Origin: Sporomusaceae bacterium FL31
GTDB lineage: Bacteria > Bacillota > Negativicutes > DSM-1736 > Dendrosporobacteraceae
Assembly: GCA_003990955.1 (NCBI GenBank)
Contig: BIFV01000010.1
Coordinates: forward strand, 62,001-126,000
Reading direction: 5' to 3'
Length of the DNA: 64,000 nt
The notes below the pieces were generated by a model, which saw nothing but the letters and a program-made list of their open reading frames with translations, searched no databases and was not told the DNA's origin. Made by a program: the position numbers and the translations under genes. This document shows positions 16,332-23,204 of this stretch, piece by piece; positions within the stretch are counted from its first letter, which is position 1; each line of letters starts with the position of its first letter.

Positions 16332-16401
16332 GAAATTGCCTCAAATCACATGGCAATCCAAGTGCCTCAATGCGAATTGCCCCCTGCGATAAAATGCAAA
16401 G

Positions 16402-16431
16402 AAGGCTTCACGGGTATCACCGTAAAGCCTT
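16402..16431 (-). terminator. Hairpin, copy 2 of the dispersed palindrome family
   Basis: AAGGCTTCACGG and CCGTAAAGCCTT pair with one mismatch. It lies 25 bp beyond the stop of the SnoaL-like gene, so it probably ends the SDR-SnoaL transcript. Confidence 0.65.
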
Positions 16432-16456
16432 ACAGCTTCTATATACCAAAACACGC

Positions 16457-16798
16457 TCACTCGCCAGCCAATAAAATACGTAACCTGTCAATCTTGTCTT
16501 CCTTGATGCTAAAATGAAAATCAAGCGAGACTGGACTGCCTTCAAAGTTACCAGCAACCAGCGCTGTAAGAACCGTTTCATGGTTATGTTCGACAAGCTT
16601 GGTCACTGTCAGCGTATCTTGATATTTTTCATTACTGGCTTCAATCCAGTTTTGGATGGCGGTTGTACCGCGTATCTCATTTCCTTCATCAAGGACTACG
16701 GCCTGCTCGCTAAAGCAGGCAACAAAGGCCGCCCTGTCATAAGCATTCTTTGCCTGTACAAACTTATCAAGCAACGGAGATAACTTTATATTCATCAT
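16457..16798 (-). CDS. SnoaL/NTF2-like protein
   Basis: 113 residues of the cone-shaped NTF2/SnoaL fold: N-terminal helix (PLLDKFVQAKNAYD), the A-F-V-A-C-F-S-E-QAVVLDEG turn, and the RG-TAIQNWI helix followed by strands. Members are small enzymes or ligand-binding proteins of varied function. It is the last gene of a two-gene operon with a short-chain dehydrogenase 35 bp upstream, a pairing frequent in poorly studied detoxification or secondary-metabolite operons. AGGAGAAGATCCT precedes the ATG. Confidence 0.85.
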   Translation of the reverse strand: MMNIKLSPLLDKFVQAKNAYDRAAFVACFSEQAVVLDEGNEIRGTTAIQNWIEASNEKYQDTLTVTKLVEHNHETVLTALVAGNFEGSPVSLDFHFSIKEDKIDRLRILLAGE

Positions 16799-16833
16799 AG
16801 GATCTTCTCCTTTACAATGTTCGTCTTTTTAAG

Positions 16834-17637
16834 TCAGATTTCCCGCAAGGTGCCGCCATCGATCACATGTTCACAACCGGTAATATAAGAAGCTCTGTCA
16901 GACACTAGAAAAGCAACCAGTTCCGCAACTTCTTCAGGACGTCCCGGCCGACCCAAAGGAATCCCACCAAGCGACTTTACCATGTCCCGTCTGGCGCTAT
17001 CATAGTCGGTACCGGCATCGTCCGCCAGCCGCTGAATCAGTCTCGCGGCTGCCTGTGTTTCAATAAAGCCAGGTGAAACCGTATTCACCCGCACCCCGTA
17101 TGGAGCTACCTGATTAGCAAGCCCCTTGCTATAGTTGGCCAAAGCAGCTTTCGCTGCCGAGTAGGCCATGGTTTCAGTAGCCGGCAAACGCCGTCTGATC
17201 GACGTAGTGTGAATAATAACACCCGACTTCTGTTCCATCATTTTCGGCAATAATGCCCTGTCCAAACGCACAGCAGAAAATAAGTTGGTGTTAAAAATCC
17301 TCTGCCAGTCGTCATCACTCATCGCAAGTGCTCCTCCTGTGGGAACCGAGCAGCCGCCCCCGACATTGTTTACGATAATATCGACTCCACCCCAATGTTC
17401 CTGTACCCCGCAAATCACTTGATCGACACCTTCTGGTGTACTAACATCGGCCTGAATAAATAAAATAGGGTCTAATGCTTCGCTAGGAATAGAACGTGCG
17501 ATAGTAATCACTGTCGCTCCTGCAGCAGCAAGGCGTTTTACAATGGCTTCTCCCATACCACTTGTCCCACCTGTTACTAGCGCCCTCTTGCCCTTTAGTT
17601 CATTGCTGTCAACCGACTGAACTGTTAAATCGCTCAT
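16834..17637 (-). CDS. Short-chain dehydrogenase/reductase
   Basis: 267 residues of a classical SDR: cofactor motif TGGTSGMGE (about 22-30), NNVGGG in place of NNAG, catalytic Ser in TTSIRRR, Tyr-Lys in YSAAKAA, and the C-terminal GCEHVIDGGT. No substrate can be assigned. Ribosome site CAGGTGATATC is adjacent to the ATG at 17635-17637. Co-transcribed with the SnoaL-like gene. A perfect 24-bp palindrome lies about 210 bp upstream. Confidence 0.88.
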   Translation of the reverse strand: MSDLTVQSVDSNELKGKRALVTGGTSGMGEAIVKRLAAAGATVITIARSIPSEALDPILFIQADVSTPEGVDQVICGVQEHWGGVDIIVNNVGGGCSVPTGGALAMSDDDWQRIFNTNLFSAVRLDRALLPKMMEQKSGVIIHTTSIRRRLPATETMAYSAAKAALANYSKGLANQVAPYGVRVNTVSPGFIETQAAARLIQRLADDAGTDYDSARRDMVKSLGGIPLGRPGRPEEVAELVAFLVSDRASYITGCEHVIDGGTLREI

Positions 17638-17845
17638 GATATCACCTGCCCCTAACCTTTTAAGAAGTCATTCTTTCCATTCGTTAGTATGCATCTCATT
17701 GTTAGCATTTACATATTTTGATCTGATTTATTTAGACTGCGGTAAAATGCAAGCTCCTGCCAAAAAGATAGTCTCGCCCCCTTGTCAATCGTATGCTTGC
17801 AATAGTACGCTATCACCCCCTGTTTTTCTTTATTGTACAGCAGCT

Positions 17846-17869
17846 AATATGACAACAGGTTGTCATATT
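17846..17869. promoter_or_regulatory. Palindromic operator candidate
   Basis: AATATGACAAC, two centre bases and GTTGTCATATT: perfect 11-bp arms, the form of a dimeric repressor site. It is in the 456-bp gap (17638-18093) between the SDR operon and the MarR gene. Apart from this site, the terminator hairpin at 17980 and a tRNA remnant, the gap holds no gene. A TTGACA-like hexamer on the minus strand near 17782 has no good -10. Confidence 0.5.
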
Positions 17870-17979
17870 TAAAATCACCATGAATAAAATTTTAACGTTT
17901 CTTTTATCTGTTAATACCGTGATATTCTGAACGCTAGCGAAAATCGCCCTTCCATTATCTCAGCGGTCATATTTCCATG

Positions 17980-18028
17980 AAAATAACAAAAGGCTTTACG
18001 GTTTAACCGTAAAGCCTTTTGTTATTTT
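17980..18028 (-). terminator. Hairpin, copy 3 of the dispersed palindrome family
   Basis: Perfect 23-bp arms around a 3-nt loop with the core AGGCTTTACGGT. It lies downstream of the MarR gene (minus strand) and next to a tRNA-Arg remnant in the same arrangement as copy 4 beside the intact tRNA. Confidence 0.75.
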
Positions 18029-18032
18029 TAAA

Positions 18033-18072
18033 TGGCGACCTGGTATAATTCGAACCTGCGATCTTTTGATTC
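18033..18072 (-). pseudogene. Remnant of the 3' end of tRNA-Arg
   Basis: On the minus strand this reads GAATCAAAAG..TCGCAGGTTCGAA and ends ..GGTCGCCA, matching the 3' 40 nt of tRNA-Arg(ACG) at 19534-19610, including the T-loop and CCA. Five mismatches lie in the T-stem/acceptor region. It breaks off in the anticodon stem. It is part of a ~96-bp direct duplication (17977-18072 and 19478-19574). Confidence 0.75.
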
Positions 18073-18093
18073 TATATGAAATGCAGACCCAGA

Positions 18094-18642
18094 CTACAGC
18101 TCTTCCCTGATGTCTGACTGGCGGTTATTGAGAACATCCAGCTTTGCGCCAGTTGTAGTACGAATTGCGGCAGTTATATCTCCTAAAAGCCTGCTGACAA
18201 ACGCTAATTCATCTTGACTATAGGCACTAAAGAAATTTATGAGAACTTCTTCCGCCTCCTTATGCAAGATTTCATGAAGCTCAAAAACTTTTCTCCCCAA
18301 CGGCTTTAGCTGGTAGTAAATTTCTTTCTGGTTATTTGTCACACGATAAGCCTCAATCAGATTCTTTTTTATCAATTTCGTTGTTATCTTGGATATACCG
18401 CCTTTGGTTATATTGAGCCTTTTTGCAATAGCCGTTGTATTAGACATTGCATTGCGTTCAATACAATCAATGACATGACATTCCATCAAAGAAATACTCA
18501 CATGACGCAGCTCTTCATGCCCCTGCTCGACCAGGACATTTTTCAAGGCTTGCTCCTCATATTCTTCCAGATCATTAAGCTGATATCTTAAGACCTCAAG
18601 CTCGCTAATTAAATTCTGAATTCTGTTCTCACTGTTTTGCAT
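18094..18642 (-). CDS. MarR-family transcriptional regulator
   Basis: 182 residues, longer than usual for the family because of an N-terminal helical arm (about 1-35). The winged helix is visible as ECHVIDCIERNAMSNTTAIAKRLNITKGGIS..KLIKKNLI, and the wing contains the NNQKEIYYQL strand. The ATG at 18640-18642 is divergent from the cyclase-family gene. The gap between them carries GTTTCC/GGAAAC repeats, making this protein the likely repressor of that gene and of itself. Confidence 0.85.
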   Translation of the reverse strand: MQNSENRIQNLISELEVLRYQLNDLEEYEEQALKNVLVEQGHEELRHVSISLMECHVIDCIERNAMSNTTAIAKRLNITKGGISKITTKLIKKNLIEAYRVTNNQKEIYYQLKPLGRKVFELHEILHKEAEEVLINFFSAYSQDELAFVSRLLGDITAAIRTTTGAKLDVLNNRQSDIREEL

Positions 18643-18721
18643 ACGATCAACCTAACTTTTATTTATGTCATTCTTAAACATTTTTATTATACAGCATGTA
18701 AAGTTACAAAGCCAAATATAA

Positions 18722-18797
18722 ATTGTTTCCACGTTAATAAAATTATAGTTGACGCGGAAACAATATCGTTTTATAATAAAATTGTTTCCACGGAAAC
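18722..18797 (+). promoter_or_regulatory. Promoter with repeated GTTTCC operators
   Basis: TTGACG (18749-18754) and TATAAT (18772-18777) are 17 bp apart. ATTGTTTCC upstream (18722-18730) is matched by its inverse GGAAACAAT inside the spacer (18756-18764). GTTTCC-AC-GGAAAC (18784-18797) forms a full palindrome at the predicted start site. Sites in the spacer and over the start fit repression by the divergent MarR protein. Confidence 0.75.
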
Positions 18798-18824
18798 TAA
18801 CGATATTACAAGGAGCGATGCATC

Positions 18825-19406
18825 ATGAAAATTGATCTGTCAGTCACTGTTACCGAAGAAATTCTAAATCTGATGTCGAGTATGACTGCTGCTGGTCAAA
18901 TACCTCCTGTTGTTCAGTTCGGCCATATCGGCACGCACTTCGACGTTATGGACAAAAAATTCCCGCTGGAGAATACCGAAAGAAGAGGAATCCTGTTTGA
19001 TGTCAGCCACGTCAAAGAAAGAGAAATTGAAGCAGACGATATCAATATCGACAAAATCACTGACCACGATTTTGTTATGTTTTATACCGGGTGCCTAAAA
19101 GAAAACAAGTTTGGAACTCCTGAATATCTTCAAACTCATCTCGAATTATCCAATGCGCTGATCACCGAGCTTTTAAATAAAAAAGTAAGCATGATTGGCA
19201 TTGACTTTCCTGGTATCCGCAAACCTGCCGAACATCCCCAGGCTGATCAATATTGTGCCGACCACGGAGTCTTTGTCATTGAAAACCTGGCCAATCTGGA
19301 TGAATTGCTTGCAACGGCGAAAGAGCAGCCGTTTCTAGTGCATACCTATCCGGTCAATTACGAAGGACTGACAGGGCTCCCCTGCCGGGTTGTTGCCGAA
19401 GTTTAA
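18825..19406 (+). CDS. Cyclase-family metal-dependent hydrolase (kynurenine-formamidase-like)
   Basis: 193 residues. The metal motif HIGTHFD (about 35-41) is the HxGTHxD signature of the cyclase family (PF04199), which includes KynB formamidases and isatin hydrolases. IDFPGIRKPAEHPQADQYC and the C-terminal TGLPCRVVAEV are further family blocks. The usual length is 200-220. The physiological substrate is not evident because no kynurenine or isatin genes are nearby. Strong promoter with MarR-type operators and ribosome site AAGGAGCGATG, so it is probably induced by a small aromatic or amide compound. Confidence 0.82.
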   Translation: MKIDLSVTVTEEILNLMSSMTAAGQIPPVVQFGHIGTHFDVMDKKFPLENTERRGILFDVSHVKEREIEADDINIDKITDHDFVMFYTGCLKENKFGTPEYLQTHLELSNALITELLNKKVSMIGIDFPGIRKPAEHPQADQYCADHGVFVIENLANLDELLATAKEQPFLVHTYPVNYEGLTGLPCRVVAEV

Positions 19407-19492
19407 CACCCAAGTTATCTGATTGATTACGATAGTCAGTTCAAAAAGCAATTTAACTATGTCGCTATAAAACTACTATGAAAATAACAAAA

Positions 19493-19522
19493 AAGGCTTT
19501 ACGATCATGATCGTAAAGCCTT
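19493..19522. terminator. Perfect 30-bp palindrome, copy 4 of the hairpin family
   Basis: AAGGCTTTACGATCA and its complement form a perfect 30-bp palindrome. It is placed between the convergent cyclase gene and tRNA-Arg, so it can terminate both transcripts. Confidence 0.75.
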
Positions 19523-19533
19523 ACAATTTCAAA

Positions 19534-19610
19534 TGGCGACCCCGGCAGGATTCGAACCTGCGACCTTTTGATTCGTAGTCAAACGCTCTATCCAGCTGAG
19601 CTACGGAGTC
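19534..19610 (-). tRNA. tRNA-Arg (anticodon ACG)
   Basis: 77 nt on the minus strand with encoded CCA. Acceptor GACTCCG pairs with CGGGGTC (one G-T), D-arm GCTCAGCTGGATAGAGC, anticodon loop CTACGAA, T-arm GCAGGTTCGAATCCTGC. A partial copy of its 3' end is found 1.5 kb away at 18033-18072. Confidence 0.97.
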
Positions 19611-19941
19611 ATTGTTTATGATGTTGTCCATTGCCGACAAAAAATATAATATCATATCTTCTATTATAAAGTCAAGCTATTTCTTAAAAATCCTGACTAA
19701 TCGCTTAGACTATTTTTGCTAATAAAGTACTTTATAGTCAGCCTTAAACAATTAGACAAATTTTTCTATTTTTCGGCTAAATTCCATAACATTCATCATT
19801 TATCCACAAGACCAAACAAGAATCCAAACAAAAATCCACACCGCAAACAGCTGATTTTATCAGGCAAATCACAAAGTTATCCACAAAATCAAGCTCATTG
19901 TGAATAACTTTGTGGATAACTTAAGATTATATGTAACAAAA
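19611..19941. other. Gene-free AT-rich region with a cluster of DnaA boxes
   Basis: No gene is visible in these 331 bp. TTATCCACA occurs at 19800-19808 and 19877-19885 (plus) and at 19911-19919 (minus); TTATTCACA occurs at 19899-19907 (minus). All fit the DnaA consensus TTATNCACA. The last two are 12 bp apart in direct orientation and form an inverted repeat with the second. A further perfect box lies inside the next gene at 20061-20069. No dnaA or dnaN gene is in the window, so this is either a DnaA-titrating/regulatory site or part of an origin region. Confidence 0.6.
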
Positions 19942-19973
19942 GAGACCAATCCCGAATAGGATTGGTCTTTCAA
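19942..19973 (-). terminator. Terminator of the GGDEF gene
   Basis: AGACCAATCC and GGATTGGTCT arms with a 6-nt loop, flanked by A/T runs. It directly abuts the stop of the diguanylate cyclase gene. Confidence 0.8.
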
Positions 19974-20650
19974 CAGCAGACACTAACGATATTTTTCTCC
20001 ATTTTAGCTTTATATAAAGCCTTGTCAGCCAGTTCCACTAACCCTTCGGCCCCAATGTATTTATCCACAGCAGCCACACCAAGGCTAATCGTCACTTGTA
20101 ACCGGCGGCCTTTATACACAAATTCTTGTTTTTCCACATGCCGCCGCAATCTTTCAGCTAACAGATGAGCACCTTCGGTGGTTGTTCCCGGAAGCACAAT
20201 CGCAAATTCTTCGCCGCCCCATCGCACAGCAACATCACTGGCTCGAATATGCTTGCGGAAAACGTCGGCCACCATTCTTAAGACTTTATCGCCTGCAATA
20301 TGACCATGGCGGTCATTTACTTGTTTAAAATCGTCTATATCAATCATAATTAAAGCCGTTTGACTCGCATTCTTTCTTGTCTTGGTCAGCTGTTCCCGCA
20401 AAAACAAATAGAAAAACTCCCGATTGTTTAAGCCTGTTAAGCTATCTTTGAACCGGCCCCGATATAATTCCTGAATTAAACGCCCGCTTTTAAAACCAAA
20501 TACTAAATCAATAATCGCAACAACTAGCCATATCCATATCGAAGCAGTTTGAATAAAATATTTCTCGGCTATAAAGCCGATCAAATGAATCCCAACTACT
20601 GCAGCAATGATAATGGCTGGCGCATTTCTAATAAAAAATTTACTTTGCAT
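19970..20650 (-). CDS. Membrane-bound diguanylate cyclase (GGDEF)
   Basis: 226 residues from the ATG at 20648-20650 (AAAGGAGGTATGAC upstream). Two membrane helices occupy about 8-55 with no periplasmic sensor. The GGDEF domain (about 65-220) has DSLTGLNNR at its start, metal Asp in IDIDDFKQVND and the active-site GGEEF. An I-site RASD lies exactly five residues before GGEEF, so product inhibition by c-di-GMP is expected. It should make c-di-GMP from two GTP at the inner membrane face. Its neighbours give no hint of the output. Confidence 0.93.
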   Translation of the reverse strand: MQSKFFIRNAPAIIIAAVVGIHLIGFIAEKYFIQTASIWIWLVVAIIDLVFGFKSGRLIQELYRGRFKDSLTGLNNREFFYLFLREQLTKTRKNASQTALIMIDIDDFKQVNDRHGHIAGDKVLRMVADVFRKHIRASDVAVRWGGEEFAIVLPGTTTEGAHLLAERLRRHVEKQEFVYKGRRLQVTISLGVAAVDKYIGAEGLVELADKALYKAKMEKNIVSVCC

Positions 20651-20805
20651 GTCATACCTCCTTTGCAAAGTGTGAACCAAACAAAAAGCCTGCCTTCATT
20701 TTAGATAGGATTTGTGAACTTTCTACTTACATAACCCCAAATCCTTTTTTTCTTCGCTAGTATAAAATACCATATTCAACTAGGGATGAACAGCATCTTT
20801 TTAAA

Positions 20806-20845
20806 GAAAAAGTCTAATCCCTATTGTAAGGAATTAGACTTTTTT
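20806..20845 (-). terminator. Terminator of the larA operon
   Basis: AGTCTAATCC and GGAATTAGACT arms flanked by A and T runs. It lies just past the stop of the 98-residue protein gene. Confidence 0.8.
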
Positions 20846-20850
20846 CGATA

Positions 20851-21147
20851 TTAAGCCGGTCTACTCCAATCTACGTGGACGCCGGTATTCTGCCACAAGC
20901 GTGTAAGAGCAAGTTTTAGGTTCGATAGACTGTCAATTGGCTTAATCAGACATTTTTTGAAATCCTGAATAGTATGAACTGGTGCGTTAATTTCATGCTC
21001 GGCAGTTAAAAACTGCTCGACTTCACGCTTTTTAGCTTCTGCAGCCAAGATGACATTCAACTGCTTGCTGCCAGGATCATATTCAATAAAACCATTATCA
21101 TTTTCGTAGTGAACGGCAACGCGGTATAAGTCTTCCAAATTCGTCAA
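20851..21147 (-). CDS. Small conserved-looking protein encoded after LarA
   Basis: 98 residues, unrecognised. No signal or membrane segment; mixed alpha/beta with one cysteine (FKKCLIKP). TTG start at 21145-21147 behind AGAAGGGCG. It begins 15 bp after the larA stop and is followed by a terminator, so it belongs to that operon. A role with LarA, such as assembly or regulation, is only inferred from position. Confidence 0.65.
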   Translation of the reverse strand: MTNLEDLYRVAVHYENDNGFIEYDPGSKQLNVILAAEAKKREVEQFLTAEHEINAPVHTIQDFKKCLIKPIDSLSNLKLALTRLWQNTGVHVDWSRPA

Positions 21148-21162
21148 CGCCCTTCTGTTATT

Positions 21163-22464
21163 TTATTTTAATGATGCTTGCAAAATCGGCACCGTATTGG
21201 CGGCATGCGGCATCACAATGACCTTGTAGTCGGTGCGACCCAGCTTCTGTTCTGCTAGCGTCAGCGCTTCTTCAATGGTTGTGACTGGAATCATACCAGC
21301 TTTTTTGATGAATGCCGCATTTTGCGGCAAAGTAACAACAATATGCGGAATTTTTTTCGCCATGATGCCCAGCTTTAGGGCCACAAAGCCTGGAACAGTA
21401 AAGCCTTTGCGCAGCGCCTGTTCCCTTTCCTGCAGATCTTCATAATTAAACCAATCGCTAAAATCAGGCGGTTCAGCAATATCCGCACATTCCAGCAAGA
21501 GAATGACCACGCCATCGTCTTTGCACGCCAGCACAGCATTATCAATGGTTTTAGCGCCTTGATATAAGTTGATATCCTTTGGAAATCCGCCAGCCGAAGC
21601 AATAACCAGATCAGCTTTCTCGGCGATCGGCACACCAAAAATCTCGGCAACGGTCTTGCAGCCGTCTTCCCACGCTTCCAGCCAATGCCCAGCCACAAAA
21701 CGGGCAAAATTGCCTTCCGCATCTAAAACAACATTAAACAAGAAATCTGGCTTGACCATCTCAGCCATTTCGATCATATCGGCATGCATGGGATTATTCG
21801 CAACACTGCCCGATCCACACAATGGATTAAAGCCTTGACCGGCTTGCTCATGCAAACAAAAACTATGATTGCCCTGGATGGTGGGATAACTGGCTACACC
21901 AGGAATAATGCCTTTACGTCCGCCGCCAAAACCAGCCATCAAATGATAGACAATGCCACCAGTTAAAATGACCCGGTCAGCATGAACAACGGCTTTATGA
22001 ATCTTCACCGGAACACCGCCGGTTGTTGTTCCAAGTGAAACAAAGTCTTCTTCAACCAGCGCATGACTTTGAATAATGTTGATCCTGTCAACAACTTGCT
22101 GCCCATAAACACTGATATTTTCTGCATCAGTATGGTAGCGATGCGCTCCCAGGGCTACGACTAAAGAAATATCGCAATCCGGAATACCGGCTTCATTCAG
22201 CTCATCAAGAATAAACACCAAGAATTTATCATGTTTTAACCAGGCCCGAGTGATATCACTAGCAACAATGACCACTTTTTCGCCTGCTTGCACAACTTGT
22301 TTAAGCGGCGGCGTGCCAATTGGCTGCCGGAGCACTTCCTGTGCGGCAGCTTTAATATCACGAATAGCGGCATACGGTCTGCCTTCAATAACTTCAATAA
22401 TTTGTTCCTCAGCCACAGAAACACTGACTGTCTCTTTGCCAAGACCAAGTTCAAGATTAACCAC
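21163..22464 (-). CDS. larA: Nickel-pincer-dependent lactate racemase family protein LarA
   Basis: 433 residues, typical for LarA. The start is GTG 22462-22464, 6 bp after AAAGGGGGA; a TTG 21 bp further upstream is less likely. The catalytic block is intact: ALGAHRYH, then YHLMAGFGGGRKG, where His and the NPN-binding Lys are 10 apart, and a nickel-ligand His 16 residues on (TIQGNH), matching the spacing in characterised LarA. It interconverts D- and L-2-hydroxyacids using the nickel-pincer nucleotide. The cofactor genes larB, larC and larE are not in the window. Because many LarA homologs use other 2-hydroxyacids, lactate is probable but not certain; LutABC elsewhere in the window would consume L-lactate. 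Confidence 0.88.
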   Translation of the reverse strand: MVNLELGLGKETVSVSVAEEQIIEVIEGRPYAAIRDIKAAAQEVLRQPIGTPPLKQVVQAGEKVVIVASDITRAWLKHDKFLVFILDELNEAGIPDCDISLVVALGAHRYHTDAENISVYGQQVVDRINIIQSHALVEEDFVSLGTTTGGVPVKIHKAVVHADRVILTGGIVYHLMAGFGGGRKGIIPGVASYPTIQGNHSFCLHEQAGQGFNPLCGSGSVANNPMHADMIEMAEMVKPDFLFNVVLDAEGNFARFVAGHWLEAWEDGCKTVAEIFGVPIAEKADLVIASAGGFPKDINLYQGAKTIDNAVLACKDDGVVILLLECADIAEPPDFSDWFNYEDLQEREQALRKGFTVPGFVALKLGIMAKKIPHIVVTLPQNAAFIKKAGMIPVTTIEEALTLAEQKLGRTDYKVIVMPHAANTVPILQASLK

Positions 22465-22745
22465 GGAACATCCCCCTTTGTTCAATCCTGCTGCATATAC
22501 ATATTAAACTGGCAGATTATACAACCTGCCGTTGAATCAGTATCTGAATTTTTTTGCCTGTATTATATCATTATAACAAGCAGGAAATACCCAAATCAAG
22601 GGGAAGATACATATAATATTTGAGCCAAACCGATTGCTTACTTCTGTTCTATTCAGACCGATTGTGTTTTGTACGAACTATCATCTCATATGAGCCAGTG
22701 TAAAAACAACTGTTTTGGCACCATACAAACTAGGAAGGTGAACCC

Positions 22746-23201
22746 ATGTCTTCGGATCTTTTACCGCTATTGATTATCCTGATATTAGGCGTACTTGCTA
22801 ACAATACGTCTGTCGGAATTGCGGCCGCGACCTTGCTGCTGCTGAAACTGCTTGGTTTGTCAAACTGGTTTGATGCCATCGAAAGCAAAGGACTCTCTAT
22901 TGGCATTACGATCCTGACCATTGCCATTTTAACTCCAGTTGCGAGTGGACGCATTACCTTACTCAACATGGTTGAGTCTTTTAAGACTCCGGTAGGTTTA
23001 GTGGCCGTTGCTGCCGGCGTATTTGCCGCTTGGGCCGGGGGACGCGGCATACCCTTTATGAACAATTCCCCTGAAATTATTACATCCATTATCATTGGCA
23101 CAATCGCCGGAGTCTGCTTCCTGGACGGAGTGCCGGTCGGGCCACTGATTGCTGGCGGCTTGGTCTATTTGGCCATGTCCATTACCAAGCTATGGAACTA
23201 G
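22746..23201 (+). CDS. DUF441 (UPF0756) membrane protein
   Basis: 151 residues with four hydrophobic segments: LLPLLIILILGVL, the AAATLLLLKLLGL helix, GISIGIT-type helix and a C-terminal GPLIAGGLVYLAM. The NNTSVGIAAA and ILTPVASGRI blocks are typical of the UPF0756 (YeaL) family, whose function is unknown. Good GGAAGGTGA ribosome site. It is the only plus-strand gene here and converges with ppk1, the stops being 3 bp apart. The 281-bp gap before it (22465-22745) shows no further feature. Confidence 0.85.
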   Translation: MSSDLLPLLIILILGVLANNTSVGIAAATLLLLKLLGLSNWFDAIESKGLSIGITILTIAILTPVASGRITLLNMVESFKTPVGLVAVAAGVFAAWAGGRGIPFMNNSPEIITSIIIGTIAGVCFLDGVPVGPLIAGGLVYLAMSITKLWN

Positions 23202-23204
23202 CCC

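Noticed and set aside
16273..16356. 28-codon N-terminal extension of the second ArsR protein
   Set aside because: It would place the promoter (16303-16331) inside the gene, and the ATG at 16272 has a ribosome site.
18033..18092. Second functional tRNA-Arg
   Set aside because: Only the 3' 40 nt match; T-stem mismatches and the missing D-arm and anticodon make it a remnant.
19611..19941. Definite chromosome origin
   Set aside because: DnaA boxes are convincing, but no dnaA, dnaN or unwinding element was identified, so only a DnaA-box cluster is claimed.
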